Source of the DNA: G963677325 sp963677325
GTDB lineage: Bacteria > Bacteroidota > Bacteroidia > Bacteroidales > Prolixibacteraceae
DNA: 64,000 nucleotides
Assembly: GCA_963677325.2 (NCBI GenBank)
Contig: CAXXGM010000006.1
Coordinates: 62,001-126,000, forward strand
Direction of reading: 5' to 3'
This document shows, piece after piece, positions 55,165 to 62,864 of the stretch (position 1 is the first letter of the stretch; each line of letters opens with the position of its first letter). A model generated the notes under the pieces. The model was not told the DNA's origin, searched no databases, and worked only from the letters and a program-made list of their open reading frames with translations. Position numbers and translations under genes: made by a program.

Positions 55165-55261
55165 TGACGAATTACATTAGCGAATTGCATTTTTTTCGAA
55201 TTACACGAATTTTGGACGAATTTATACGAATGCGTAGGAGCGACCGAATGGTCGCCCCTAC
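55165..55261. repeat. CGAATTACACGAAT-type repeats and REP-like palindrome
   Basis: GCGAATTGCAT..CGAATTACACGAATTT..GACGAATTTATACGAAT is a degenerate tandem tract. It is followed by palindrome GTAGGAGCGACC-GAAT-GGTCGCCCCTAC at 55234-55261. The palindrome's right edge supplies the TAG stop of the DUF4465 gene. Confidence 0.7.
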
Positions 55262-56010
55262 AAAACGGTTACAGGTTCTTCATATTTTATATTATCAAGA
55301 CAAACCTCTGCCGGTGTATTCATTCCATTTGCCCCATTATCCGAAGAGGAAAAACGGAAAGTAATTTTATTTACTTTGCCAAGAGATCTAAGATCAACTG
55401 TAGTCCATTTATTTAAGATATAGTCGGCAGTAGAAGAGGTAAAACGATAGTCGGCGAGATAAAAATTAACAGCCCTGACTGAATCGCCAGCTGCATTATA
55501 GCCGATAACCGTCATTTTAAACCAGTCCTGATCATTTCCCGTGTCTCCTCCGAATTTCTTCGCAAAACTATCTCCCTCTTTCATGGAGAATGCTGTATAG
55601 GTGGAGTTGCAAACACTGATACTCCTGATGACTTTTTCAGCGCCTGCTGAGAAAGAGGCATAAGCGTCTGAACCAAAAGGAGGATAATAGATGGCAAATT
55701 TATTGGTACCATTGGAAGCATCATAAACACTGAATTGATTCCCGAATCCTGCGGTCAGAACATCCGCTTTCTGAGAATAGGCAAATCCCTGCCATGAACC
55801 CCAGGAGGTGTTGTATTCGTTTGAAAAAGTCATTCCCGACGAAACAAAATTTCCGGCCAGATCCGATCCGTTCCAATATCCCTGACTGCCAACTGCCAGA
55901 TTTTCAAAGTCAATGGTTTTTATTTCTATATTTTCAGCGTCCTCTTTATGACAGGAGCTAAGAAAAATTATGGCAACTAACAGTGCCGACGAGATTCTAA
56001 ATTGTTTCAT
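55258..56010 (-). CDS. DUF4465-like lipoprotein under a cobalamin riboswitch
   Basis: This 250-residue protein has a lipoprotein signal (ISSALLVAIIFLSSC, lipobox cysteine ~20). The mature part is beta-rich: TIDFENLAVGSQGYWNGSDLAGNFVSSGMTFSNEYNTSWGSWQGFAYS, then YASFSAGAEKVIRSISVCNSTYTAFSMKEGD and KITFRFSSSDNGANGMNTPAEVCLDNI, the DUF4465 pattern. From memory, Bacteroides B12-binding surface lipoproteins (BtuH) are of this general kind; I could not verify it. The riboswitch upstream and co-transcription with a CWC protein support a role in vitamin B12 acquisition at the cell surface. Its stop codon comes from a dispersed palindrome. Confidence 0.85.
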   Translation of the reverse strand: MKQFRISSALLVAIIFLSSCHKEDAENIEIKTIDFENLAVGSQGYWNGSDLAGNFVSSGMTFSNEYNTSWGSWQGFAYSQKADVLTAGFGNQFSVYDASNGTNKFAIYYPPFGSDAYASFSAGAEKVIRSISVCNSTYTAFSMKEGDSFAKKFGGDTGNDQDWFKMTVIGYNAAGDSVRAVNFYLADYRFTSSTADYILNKWTTVDLRSLGKVNKITFRFSSSDNGANGMNTPAEVCLDNIKYEEPVTVL

Positions 56011-56206
56011 TACGGATTATTTTAAGTGGTTCAAGAAATTGATTGTTGATGGTTTGAATGCACGAACGACAGAGGCACCCCTGAAAATTCACAGACAGGT
56101 ATTCCCTGACCGGAGCAGAAATCTGTTCCTCCAGGCACCAGCATTCCAGAATTTGGTCGTTATGACAATCAAAAGAATGATTGCAGCGCGGACAAATTTT
56201 TTTCAC
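55997..56206 (-). CDS. Cysteine-rich CWC-family protein
   Basis: 69 residues from a GTG at 56206: VKKICPRCNHSFDCHNDQ..CWCLEEQ..GCLCRSC, i.e. paired CxxC, C, CWC and CxCxxC motifs that define the CWC family and probably bind zinc or another metal. I chose this start because it gives the usual ~70-residue length; the frame stays open to a TTG at 56317, but that would begin inside the riboswitch's expression platform. It overlaps the DUF4465 start by 14 bp, so the two are co-translated. Members often sit behind cobalamin riboswitches in Bacteroidota; function is unknown. Confidence 0.8.
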   Translation of the reverse strand: MKKICPRCNHSFDCHNDQILECWCLEEQISAPVREYLSVNFQGCLCRSCIQTINNQFLEPLKIIRNETI

Positions 56207-56251
56207 GTTTAAAGTTCTAAAAATTAACTTGCCGGCTTTCCGTTCAATAGA

Positions 56252-56285
56252 TAAAAGAATGAAGAGACTGTTCAGTTCATCTTTG
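56252..56285 (-). terminator. Candidate riboswitch expression-platform terminator
   Basis: On the minus strand AAAGATGAA..TTCATTCTTTT encloses ACTG..CAGT, followed by a short T-run. It lies between the cobalamin aptamer and the CWC start, the right place for ligand-controlled termination. Confidence 0.5.
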
Positions 56286-56319
56286 CTATTTCTTCCCGAA
56301 AGCAAATAATAATTCAAGA

Positions 56320-56475
56320 TTGCGGCAGGTCTTCTGGCTCGTCCGGGATTCTCTGCACCTTCCCGCCTTTATGGCAGTGGCATTAGATTCAGATTCCCTT
56401 TATGGACTTACAGCTGCGGGTACAGCTCCGGCATTTCACCGGATTCCCTATTCACTATTGCTCCGAATGGAAACA
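56320..56475 (-). promoter_or_regulatory. Cobalamin (B12) riboswitch
   Basis: The minus strand contains, in order, GGTGAAATGCCGGAGCTGTACCCGC, the AATGCCACTG segment and the B12-box AGCCAGAAGACCTGCC, all hallmarks of the cobalamin aptamer at the usual spacing. It lies upstream of the CWC and DUF4465 genes, which should therefore be repressed when B12 is plentiful. No btuB or other transporter gene is in the window. Confidence 0.92.
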
Positions 56476-56507
56476 ATAAAACCGAAATCGGGACAAAGAA
56501 AGGAAAA

Positions 56508-56695
56508 AATAGTCATAAAATAGTCATTAATTGTCATTAAATTGTCATTGATGGTCATTTAAAGTCATTAAGTCATTGACGGCAAAGCCAAATGACAGCA
56601 AAGCTTAATGACCGTCAAATCAAATGACGGCGAAGCCTAATGACAGTGTAACCCTTTGTCAATGTAGCCTAATAACAACGAAGCATAATTAAAAA
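56508..56695. repeat. Left periodic repeat block beside four-helix-bundle gene 2
   Basis: First part: GTCATT units every 8-11 bp (56511 to ~56580). Second part: seven consecutive 16-bp units of the form (A/T)AATGAC plus a 9-mer such as GGCAAAGCC, AGCAAAGCT, GGCGAAGCC; many 9-mers are self-complementary. GTCATT and AATGAC are reverse complements. Confidence 0.8.
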
Positions 56696-56699
56696 TATC

Positions 56700-57089
56700 A
56701 TGAAACTGGAAGAATTTAAAGTTTATCAAATGTCAATAAATCTGGGAGAAGATATTTGGAACGTAGTCATGAAATGGGATTATTTTGCTAAAGATACTAT
56801 TGGAAAACAGTTAGTCAGAGCGGCAGATTCGATTGCTGCAAATCTGAGTGAAGGTTTAGGCAGATACCATTACAATGAATCAAAACATTTTAGTTATTAT
56901 GCAAGAGGCTCACTATTCGAAACCAGCGCATGGTTAACAAAAGCTTTTAATCGTAAATTGATCTCAGAGGATGATCATAATCGTTTTGTAAAAGAAATTG
57001 AAGTAATTGGTATTAAGATTAACAATTACATTAATTCAATCGGAATTCAAAAATCGCAACCAACCAACTCCATTGACAATAATACATGA
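56700..57089 (+). CDS. Four-helix-bundle protein (23S rRNA IVS-like/S23 family), copy 2
   Basis: 129 residues with the same pattern as the 34050 protein: LEEFKVYQMSINLGEDIWNVV, IGKQLVRAADSIAANLSEGLGRYHYNESKHFSYYARGSLFETSAWLTKAF. The 'R(A)ADSIAANLSEG' and 'YARGSLFET' segments are the family signature. Function unknown; related folds bind nucleic acid (Avd). It is a lone gene between the B12-riboswitch locus and ligA, directly abutted on both sides by long periodic repeat blocks; its TGA stop begins the right block. The two copies in this window are only distantly similar, so they are not a recent duplication. Confidence 0.88.
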   Translation: MKLEEFKVYQMSINLGEDIWNVVMKWDYFAKDTIGKQLVRAADSIAANLSEGLGRYHYNESKHFSYYARGSLFETSAWLTKAFNRKLISEDDHNRFVKEIEVIGIKINNYINSIGIQKSQPTNSIDNNT

Positions 57090-57330
57090 CGGTTGATAGT
57101 CAGTGATAGTCAGTGATAGTCAGTGATAGTCAGTGATGGTAAGTGATGGTAAGTGATGGCCAGTGATGGTTATGAATAGTCATTATTAGTCATTAGTCAT
57201 TGATGGTCATTAATGACAGTGCAACCAAATGACAGCGAAGTTAAATGACCATTAATGACGGTGAAATTAAATGACGGTGAAGGCAAATGACGCCTTAGGC
57301 AAATGAAAGCGCGGCAAATGACATTTTTTA
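57087..57330. repeat. Right periodic repeat block beside four-helix-bundle gene 2
   Basis: First part has a 10-bp period (TGATAGTCAG four times, then TGATGGTAAG, TGATGGCCAG and variants), followed by GTCATT units. Second part returns to 16-bp units: AATGAC plus AGTGCAACC, AGCGAAGTT, GGTGAAATT, GGTGAAGGC, GCCTTAGGC. Same order and orientation as the left block. Confidence 0.85.
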
Positions 57331-57363
57331 CTAATTTTATTCCATTCAAGAAATTGATTTTTT

Positions 57364-59367
57364 ATGACAAAGACGGAGGCGGAAGAACGGATAAATTTCT
57401 TACGGGAAGAACTTGACAAACATAACTTTAACTATTATATACTGAATCAGCCCACCATCAGCGATTATGAATTTGATGTGTTGATGCAGGAGCTAATCAG
57501 GTTGGAAAAGGAATACCCGGAATTCTTTGACGAGAATTCTCCAACCCAGCGGGTGGGAAGTGATATAAATAAAGAATTCAAGCAAGTGGCCCATCAATAC
57601 GCCATGCTTTCTTTGTCTAATACTTATACTGAAGAGGAAGTACGCGAATTTGACCAGCGGGTCCGCAAACTGGTGGACGAAAAATTTCAGTATACCTGTG
57701 AACTGAAATTTGACGGGACCTCCATCAGCCTGATTTATGAAAACGGTTTATTGGTCAGGGGAGTTACCCGGGGAGACGGAGTAATGGGCGATGATGTGAC
57801 CTCCAATATTAAGACGATCCGAAGCATTCCTTTAAAATTAAAGGGTGATTATCCGTCGGAATTTGAAATACGCGGCGAGGTTTTATTGCCTTTCAGTTCG
57901 TTTGAGGCTTTAAACTGTGAGCGGGAAGAAATCGGGGAACCGCTCTTTGCCAATCCGAGGAATGCCGCTTCCGGGACATTAAAATTACAAAATTCTTCGG
58001 TCGTTGCATCCAGAAAACTTGACGCTTATTTTTATCATGTTTTGGGGAAAGAGCTCCCAGACGATGGTCATTATGAACTTCTTCAGCATGCCGCAAAGTG
58101 GGGCTTCAAGACTTCAGAGCATACAAAAAAAGTCGATACCATTGAAGAAGTGCTTGATTACCTGAAAACTTGGAATGTAAAAAGGAAAGATCTTCCTGTG
58201 GCCACAGATGGCGTGGTGATAAAAGTAAACTCTCAGCAATTACAGCGCGACCTCGGCTTCACAGCCAAATCTCCCCGCTGGGCCATTGCTTATAAATTCA
58301 AAGCGGAAAGGGTAAGCACCGAGCTTTTATCTGTGTCTTTTAATGTAGGAAGAACCGGAACCGTGACTCCGGTTGCGAATTTAAAGCCTGTCTTGCTGGC
58401 AGGAACTATCGTAAAGAGAGCGACTTTACACAATGCAGACATTATTAAAAATCTCGGTCTTCATCAGGGAGACCAGGTTTATGTTGAAAAAGGAGGTGAA
58501 ATTATTCCTAAAATTATCAGCGTAGAACTGTCATCAAGGCACCCGATGAGCACACCTGTTGAATTCATTACTCATTGTCCCGAATGTGGTACTGAACTGA
58601 TAAGAACTCCGGGAGAAGCGGCTCATTATTGTCCCAATGAAAATGGATGTCCGCCACAGATCAAAGGAAAGCTTGAACATTTCATCAGCCGTAAGGCCAT
58701 GGATATTGATGGATTGGGGACTGAAACTATCGATTTACTGTATCAGAATAAATTAGTCAACAACGTGGCAGATCTGTTTGAATTAAAGCTGGAAGATCTG
58801 GTGCATCTTGAGCGGATGGGTACAAAATCAGCCTCAAGAATCCTGGACAGCCTGGAGATTGCCAAGACCGTTCCGTTTGAGAGGGTTCTGTTTGCTTTAG
58901 GAATCCGGTATGTTGGAGAAACGGTTGCAAAGAAACTGGCTAAAGAGTTGGGATCTATTGACCGATTAAGAAACAGCTCGTTACAGGAACTGGTTGGAGT
59001 GGAAGAAATCGGGGTTAAAATTGCTGAAAGTATCGTACAATGGTTCTCTGATGACCAGAATATCAGACTTATTGAACGGCTAAAGTCACATGGACTTCAG
59101 TTTGAAATCAAAAGAATAACCAAAGAAGGACAGAGTGATAAATTGAAGGGGCTCTCTCTTATTATTTCAGGTACATTTGAAAAATATACCCGTGATGAAT
59201 TAAAAGCGATGATCGAATTAAACGGAGGGAAAAGTGTCTCTTCCATTTCGTCTAAAACAAGCTATCTTATTGCAGGTGAAAATATAGGGCCCTCAAAACT
59301 GGAGAAAGCACTGAAGCTGAAAATACCCATTATTTCAGAGGAACAATTCCTTGAACTTATAAAATGA
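57364..59367 (+). CDS. ligA: NAD-dependent DNA ligase
   Basis: 667 residues, the full LigA length. Order: Ia domain (HNFNYYILNQPTISDYEFDVL), adenylation domain with catalytic Lys115 in ELKFDGTSISLIYENG, GEVLLP, OB fold, the four-cysteine zinc finger (CPECG..YCPNENGC, ~410-435), helix-hairpin-helix region and a C-terminal BRCT domain (GLSLIISGTFEKYTRDELKAMIELNGGKSVSSISSKTSYLIAGE). It seals nicks using NAD+ during replication and repair. It starts 34 bp after the repeat block and is followed by DUF6913 and dapA on the same strand. Confidence 0.97.
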   Translation: MTKTEAEERINFLREELDKHNFNYYILNQPTISDYEFDVLMQELIRLEKEYPEFFDENSPTQRVGSDINKEFKQVAHQYAMLSLSNTYTEEEVREFDQRVRKLVDEKFQYTCELKFDGTSISLIYENGLLVRGVTRGDGVMGDDVTSNIKTIRSIPLKLKGDYPSEFEIRGEVLLPFSSFEALNCEREEIGEPLFANPRNAASGTLKLQNSSVVASRKLDAYFYHVLGKELPDDGHYELLQHAAKWGFKTSEHTKKVDTIEEVLDYLKTWNVKRKDLPVATDGVVIKVNSQQLQRDLGFTAKSPRWAIAYKFKAERVSTELLSVSFNVGRTGTVTPVANLKPVLLAGTIVKRATLHNADIIKNLGLHQGDQVYVEKGGEIIPKIISVELSSRHPMSTPVEFITHCPECGTELIRTPGEAAHYCPNENGCPPQIKGKLEHFISRKAMDIDGLGTETIDLLYQNKLVNNVADLFELKLEDLVHLERMGTKSASRILDSLEIAKTVPFERVLFALGIRYVGETVAKKLAKELGSIDRLRNSSLQELVGVEEIGVKIAESIVQWFSDDQNIRLIERLKSHGLQFEIKRITKEGQSDKLKGLSLIISGTFEKYTRDELKAMIELNGGKSVSSISSKTSYLIAGENIGPSKLEKALKLKIPIISEEQFLELIK

Positions 59368-59438
59368 AAGTTTTTTCCTGACTGACAAATTGATATTTGT
59401 GATTGAAATATTCTACGAATTCGTATTTTTGCCCTGAT

Positions 59439-59993
59439 ATGTTGAGGAAATTTGTAAGCAATTACTTCAGGAAAAGGTTGGTTGGATATTTTCTGAAACA
59501 GCAGCGGAGCGCAAAAATCCAGACCTTAAGCAATTCGCGGAGCATCGGGATTTTATGGAACCCTGTTGACGAGGAAAGTATTGAGACCTATGAGTTGGTA
59601 AGAAAAACTTTAAAAGGAAGAGGAATTTCAGTAACAGGCATTGGACATCTGGATTCCAGGAAAGCTGAAGAAAATCTTTCCATGATAGCTCATTCGGGTT
59701 TTTCGAACAACACAAATGTCCGATTCAACGGAAAACCGGTAACAGGTCCCGGAGTGCAGTTTGTATTGGAGTCATTTGATATTTTAATTGACCTTTCAAT
59801 CAAAAAAGTGCTTGCCCTCGAGTATATACTGGTTCATTCAGGTGCAAAGTTTAAAGTTGGATGGCAATCATCCGGGATTAACTATTATGATTTAAACATA
59901 GATGTTTCCAAACAACCCACTTGCAAATATCTGATGGAACAAATTATTTTTTATCTGGAAAAATTTAACGGGAATCAGGGAAAAATTATATGA
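59439..59993 (+). CDS. DUF6913-like protein between ligA and dapA
   Basis: 184 residues from the ATG at 59439 (MLRKFVSNYFRKR), preferred over the 12-codon-longer start at 59403 because the basic amphipathic helix is the likely true N-terminus. The pattern SIGILWNPVDEESIETYELVRKTL..SVTGIGHLD, then LIDLSIKKVLALEYILVHSGAKFKVGWQS and NYYDLNIDV looks like the Bacteroidota DUF6913 family, which is commonly next to dapA. Function unknown. It overlaps dapA by 4 bp, implying translational coupling. Confidence 0.82.
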   Translation: MLRKFVSNYFRKRLVGYFLKQQRSAKIQTLSNSRSIGILWNPVDEESIETYELVRKTLKGRGISVTGIGHLDSRKAEENLSMIAHSGFSNNTNVRFNGKPVTGPGVQFVLESFDILIDLSIKKVLALEYILVHSGAKFKVGWQSSGINYYDLNIDVSKQPTCKYLMEQIIFYLEKFNGNQGKII

Positions 59994-60871
59994 AGAAACG
60001 TTTTCTGGGAGCAGGGGTAGCTTTATTAACCCCATTTAAAAAGGATTTGAGTGTTGACTATTCTGCGTTGGGGAAAATTACTGATAGTCTGATTAACAAC
60101 GGGATTTATTTTCTGGTTGTATTGGGTACTACTGCCGAGACGGCCACTTTATCTTCCGATGAGAAACAGGAGATAATCAATTATGTTTGCAACAGAGTTG
60201 CAGGTAGAATACCTGTCGTTATTGGCGTAGGTGGAAATCATACTCAAGGGGTTATTGATAGCTTCAATCATCTGGATCTCTCAAAAGCGGATGCAATCCT
60301 TTCCGTTGTTCCTTATTACAACAAACCTACACAGGAAGGGATTTTTCAACACTTTATGGCTATTGAAAAAGTTTCTCCGCTACCAATCATCCTTTATAAT
60401 GTTCCGGGACGTACAGCAGTTTGTATGAGTGCTGAAACTACACTTCGTTTAGCTTTTGCTTCCAATAAGTTTATCGGAACCAAGGAAGCCTCCGGGAATT
60501 TGTCAGAAATCAGTAAGATCTTAAGAGATAAACCGGGAAATTTTATTGTTCTTTCAGGCGATGATAGTCTTACTTTACCTATTATGTCAATAGGCGGCGA
60601 AGGAGTGATCTCTGTTGCAGGAAATGTAGTACCAAAAATGATTTCAGATTTAACTAAATCAGCCTTACTGGGCGACTTTAAAACTGCAGCCTCCATCCAC
60701 CTGAAATTACATACAATGACGGAAACCTTGTTTATTGAAGGTAATCCTGCAGGGGCAAAGGCTGCGCTGAATTCCATCAACATGATAGAAAACTATTTGC
60801 GGCTTCCTTTGGTACCGGTAAGTCCGAAAACATATACGATCCTTGCAAAGGAGATGAAGGATCTGATTTAG
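59990..60871 (+). CDS. dapA: 4-hydroxy-tetrahydrodipicolinate synthase
   Basis: This 293-residue TIM barrel condenses pyruvate with aspartate semialdehyde, the first committed step of lysine/diaminopimelate synthesis. Catalytic residues are visible: Lys165 (Schiff base, FIGTKEASG), Tyr136 and Arg141 (LYNVPGRTAV), and the GTTAETATLS motif (~46). Length and order match the family throughout. It follows DUF6913 with a 4-bp overlap; the ligA-DUF6913-dapA gene set is probably one transcript. No terminator is obvious in the 69-bp gap to the convergent deiminase. Confidence 0.96.
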   Translation: MKKRFLGAGVALLTPFKKDLSVDYSALGKITDSLINNGIYFLVVLGTTAETATLSSDEKQEIINYVCNRVAGRIPVVIGVGGNHTQGVIDSFNHLDLSKADAILSVVPYYNKPTQEGIFQHFMAIEKVSPLPIILYNVPGRTAVCMSAETTLRLAFASNKFIGTKEASGNLSEISKILRDKPGNFIVLSGDDSLTLPIMSIGGEGVISVAGNVVPKMISDLTKSALLGDFKTAASIHLKLHTMTETLFIEGNPAGAKAALNSINMIENYLRLPLVPVSPKTYTILAKEMKDLI

Positions 60872-60940
60872 AATTAGTTATTTAATTTAATTCCCTCTAA
60901 TTAAGGCTATTAATTACCGCTTCATGGTTTCCGTCATTCC

Positions 60941-61978
60941 TTAATTCTTTAGAACTCCTTCCGGGAATTGCATGGTTATACAGTGAAGTGAGCCATGCTG
61001 TTTGATCAGCGGACAACAGTCAATGCCTATGATTTCTTTGTCGGGAAATATTTTTTGCAAAGTGTTTTTTGCAATTTCATCCTTTGGAGAATTGTAGAAA
61101 GGAACCAAAACACCATTATTAATGATTAGAAAATTAGCATAGGTGGCAGGAAGTCTTTGATTCTGATCATAGGCCGGATCGGCCATTGGAAGTGGAATCA
61201 GAGTATAAGGCTGATCTCTTGAATTTCTGAATGATTTCAGCTCCTCCTCCATCTTTTCCAATGCCGGATAATGTAAGTCATTTGATTCATTACTCTTCAC
61301 ATAAGCAATCGTAGTCTCATTACAAAACCTCGCAAGCGTATCAATATGGCTGTCGGTATCGTCACCTTCAAGAAATCCCGAATTTAACCAAAGGATTTTT
61401 TTGAGATCAAAGACAGTTTTGAGATAATCTTCAATTTCTTTCTGACTCATGTGCCCATTCCTGTTAACAGAACAAAGGCACTCGCGGGTTGTCAAAAGAG
61501 TACCACATCCATCTGATTCGATGCTGCCTCCTTCAAGAACAAAGGAGAGTTTATTAGCATAGGAAACTTTTTTCGAGAAAAATCCCTGGGAAAATAACTT
61601 TTCAGTAATCTGATTATCGAAATTAGCAGCAAATTTCATCCCCCAGCCATTGAAAGTGAAATCATACAGAACAGGTTCGTCATCGATCAATACGGTAATG
61701 GGTCCATGATCGCGCGCCCAGGTATCATTTGTCGGAATTTCAACAAAACATATATTCCTAAGATTGCAGGATCGAAGTTTTGGAATCAGATTGACCTTAT
61801 CCGGACAAACAATAACCAACCTCTCCCTTTTTGATATCTCGAAGGCAATAGAAATAAAACAATTTTCCACTTCTTCGAGGAGGTCCCTCCAGTCAGTATC
61901 TCTGTGAGGCCAGGTCAGCATCACTCCGCTTTGGGAGGCCCATTCGGCAGGTAATATAATTTTATGCTTTTTTTCCAT
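60941..61978 (-). CDS. Agmatine deiminase / peptidyl-arginine deiminase family (AguA-like)
   Basis: 345 residues with the PAD_porph/AguA pattern: PAEWASQSGVMLTWPHRDTDW at the N-terminus, NDTWARDHGPITV (~84), LEGGSIESDGCGTLLTTRECL (~148), EGDDTDSHIDTLARF (~203) and the catalytic Cys333 in HGSLHCITMQFP. Agmatine deiminase converts agmatine to N-carbamoylputrescine plus ammonia in the cytoplasm, feeding polyamine synthesis. Distinguishing it from a free-arginine deiminase is not possible by eye, but the short cytosolic form without signal peptide favours agmatine. Monocistronic and convergent with dapA. Confidence 0.9.
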   Translation of the reverse strand: MEKKHKIILPAEWASQSGVMLTWPHRDTDWRDLLEEVENCFISIAFEISKRERLVIVCPDKVNLIPKLRSCNLRNICFVEIPTNDTWARDHGPITVLIDDEPVLYDFTFNGWGMKFAANFDNQITEKLFSQGFFSKKVSYANKLSFVLEGGSIESDGCGTLLTTRECLCSVNRNGHMSQKEIEDYLKTVFDLKKILWLNSGFLEGDDTDSHIDTLARFCNETTIAYVKSNESNDLHYPALEKMEEELKSFRNSRDQPYTLIPLPMADPAYDQNQRLPATYANFLIINNGVLVPFYNSPKDEIAKNTLQKIFPDKEIIGIDCCPLIKQHGSLHCITMQFPEGVLKN

Positions 61979-62093
61979 AGCGGTGGTAAAAATAAAAAGA
62001 TAAAGTTGAAAGTAGGATGTAGCTGATGAAATTGTTCTTTATTATCTTTAAGAAATTTTTGTCCTCGAAGAATAATCATTAAAGAATTTCAAT

Positions 62094-62831
62094 ATGCCTG
62101 TTCTTAAGAAACACCAGGATCCCATTGGAAACGCAGTAAAGGATTACCTAAATGGTCTCACCGAGGAATCCATTCTTGTCAGAACCGATATTGCAGAAGA
62201 CGAGCACCTTTCTCCTGCTTATTTTCTGAGAGATTTTGATCAGATGCCTTTTCAGGAACAGGAGGCTTTAAAAAAGGTTGAAGGTAAAGTTCTGGATATC
62301 GGTGCAGGAGCGGGCGCTCATTCTCTTTGGCTCCAGGAACAAGGATTTGAAGTGGATGCCATTGATATTTCTCCTTTTCTTTGTGAGGTAATGCGCAAAA
62401 GAGGAATCAAAAATGTTTTCCTGAAAGACATTTATGATTTAAATGATCAAAAATATGATACTATCCTGTTGCTCATGAATGGTGCCGGAGTAGCTCAGAC
62501 TCTGCCGGGACTTGAAAGATTATTATCGCATCTGAATAGTTTACTGAATCCCGGGGGAAAAATACTTGCGGATTCTTCGGATCTGTTGTATCTGTTCACA
62601 GATGAAAACGGAGAAACATGGATCGATATCGCTTCGGATACCTATTACGGCGAAATGCAGTACCAGCTCAGCTATAAAAATATCAAAGGCAAGACTTTCC
62701 CCTGGTTATTTGTAGATCCTGATACATTTATTTCTCTTGCGGCTCGATGCGGATTTAAATTAACTGAAAAAATTTCAGGATCGCATTTTGACTATATGAT
62801 AGAAATTAAAAAGGAAGAAACAGCTTTTTAA
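62094..62831 (+). CDS. Class I SAM-dependent methyltransferase
   Basis: This 245-residue protein has a Rossmann methyltransferase core: motif I KVLDIGAGAGAHSLWLQEQG (~64), motif II acidic residue VDAIDIS (~86), motif IV-like YDTILLLMNGAGVAQTLPGLERLLSHLNSLLNPGGKIL. Substrate is unknown; the DSSDLLYLFTDENGETWIDI region is specific to its subfamily. It appears monocistronic, divergent from the agmatine deiminase and convergent with the NRAMP gene. Confidence 0.87.
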   Translation: MPVLKKHQDPIGNAVKDYLNGLTEESILVRTDIAEDEHLSPAYFLRDFDQMPFQEQEALKKVEGKVLDIGAGAGAHSLWLQEQGFEVDAIDISPFLCEVMRKRGIKNVFLKDIYDLNDQKYDTILLLMNGAGVAQTLPGLERLLSHLNSLLNPGGKILADSSDLLYLFTDENGETWIDIASDTYYGEMQYQLSYKNIKGKTFPWLFVDPDTFISLAARCGFKLTEKISGSHFDYMIEIKKEETAF

Positions 62832-62864
62832 ACAATTAAAATCGAAATACAAGAAATTATACTT

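Noticed and set aside
56207..56317. N-terminal extension of the CWC protein to the TTG at 56317
   Set aside because: It would start at the riboswitch edge and cover its terminator hairpin; the extension has no family similarity.
34050..57089. Diversity-generating retroelement (four-helix-bundle proteins resemble Avd)
   Set aside because: No reverse transcriptase, template repeat or adenine-mutagenised variable repeat is visible in the window.
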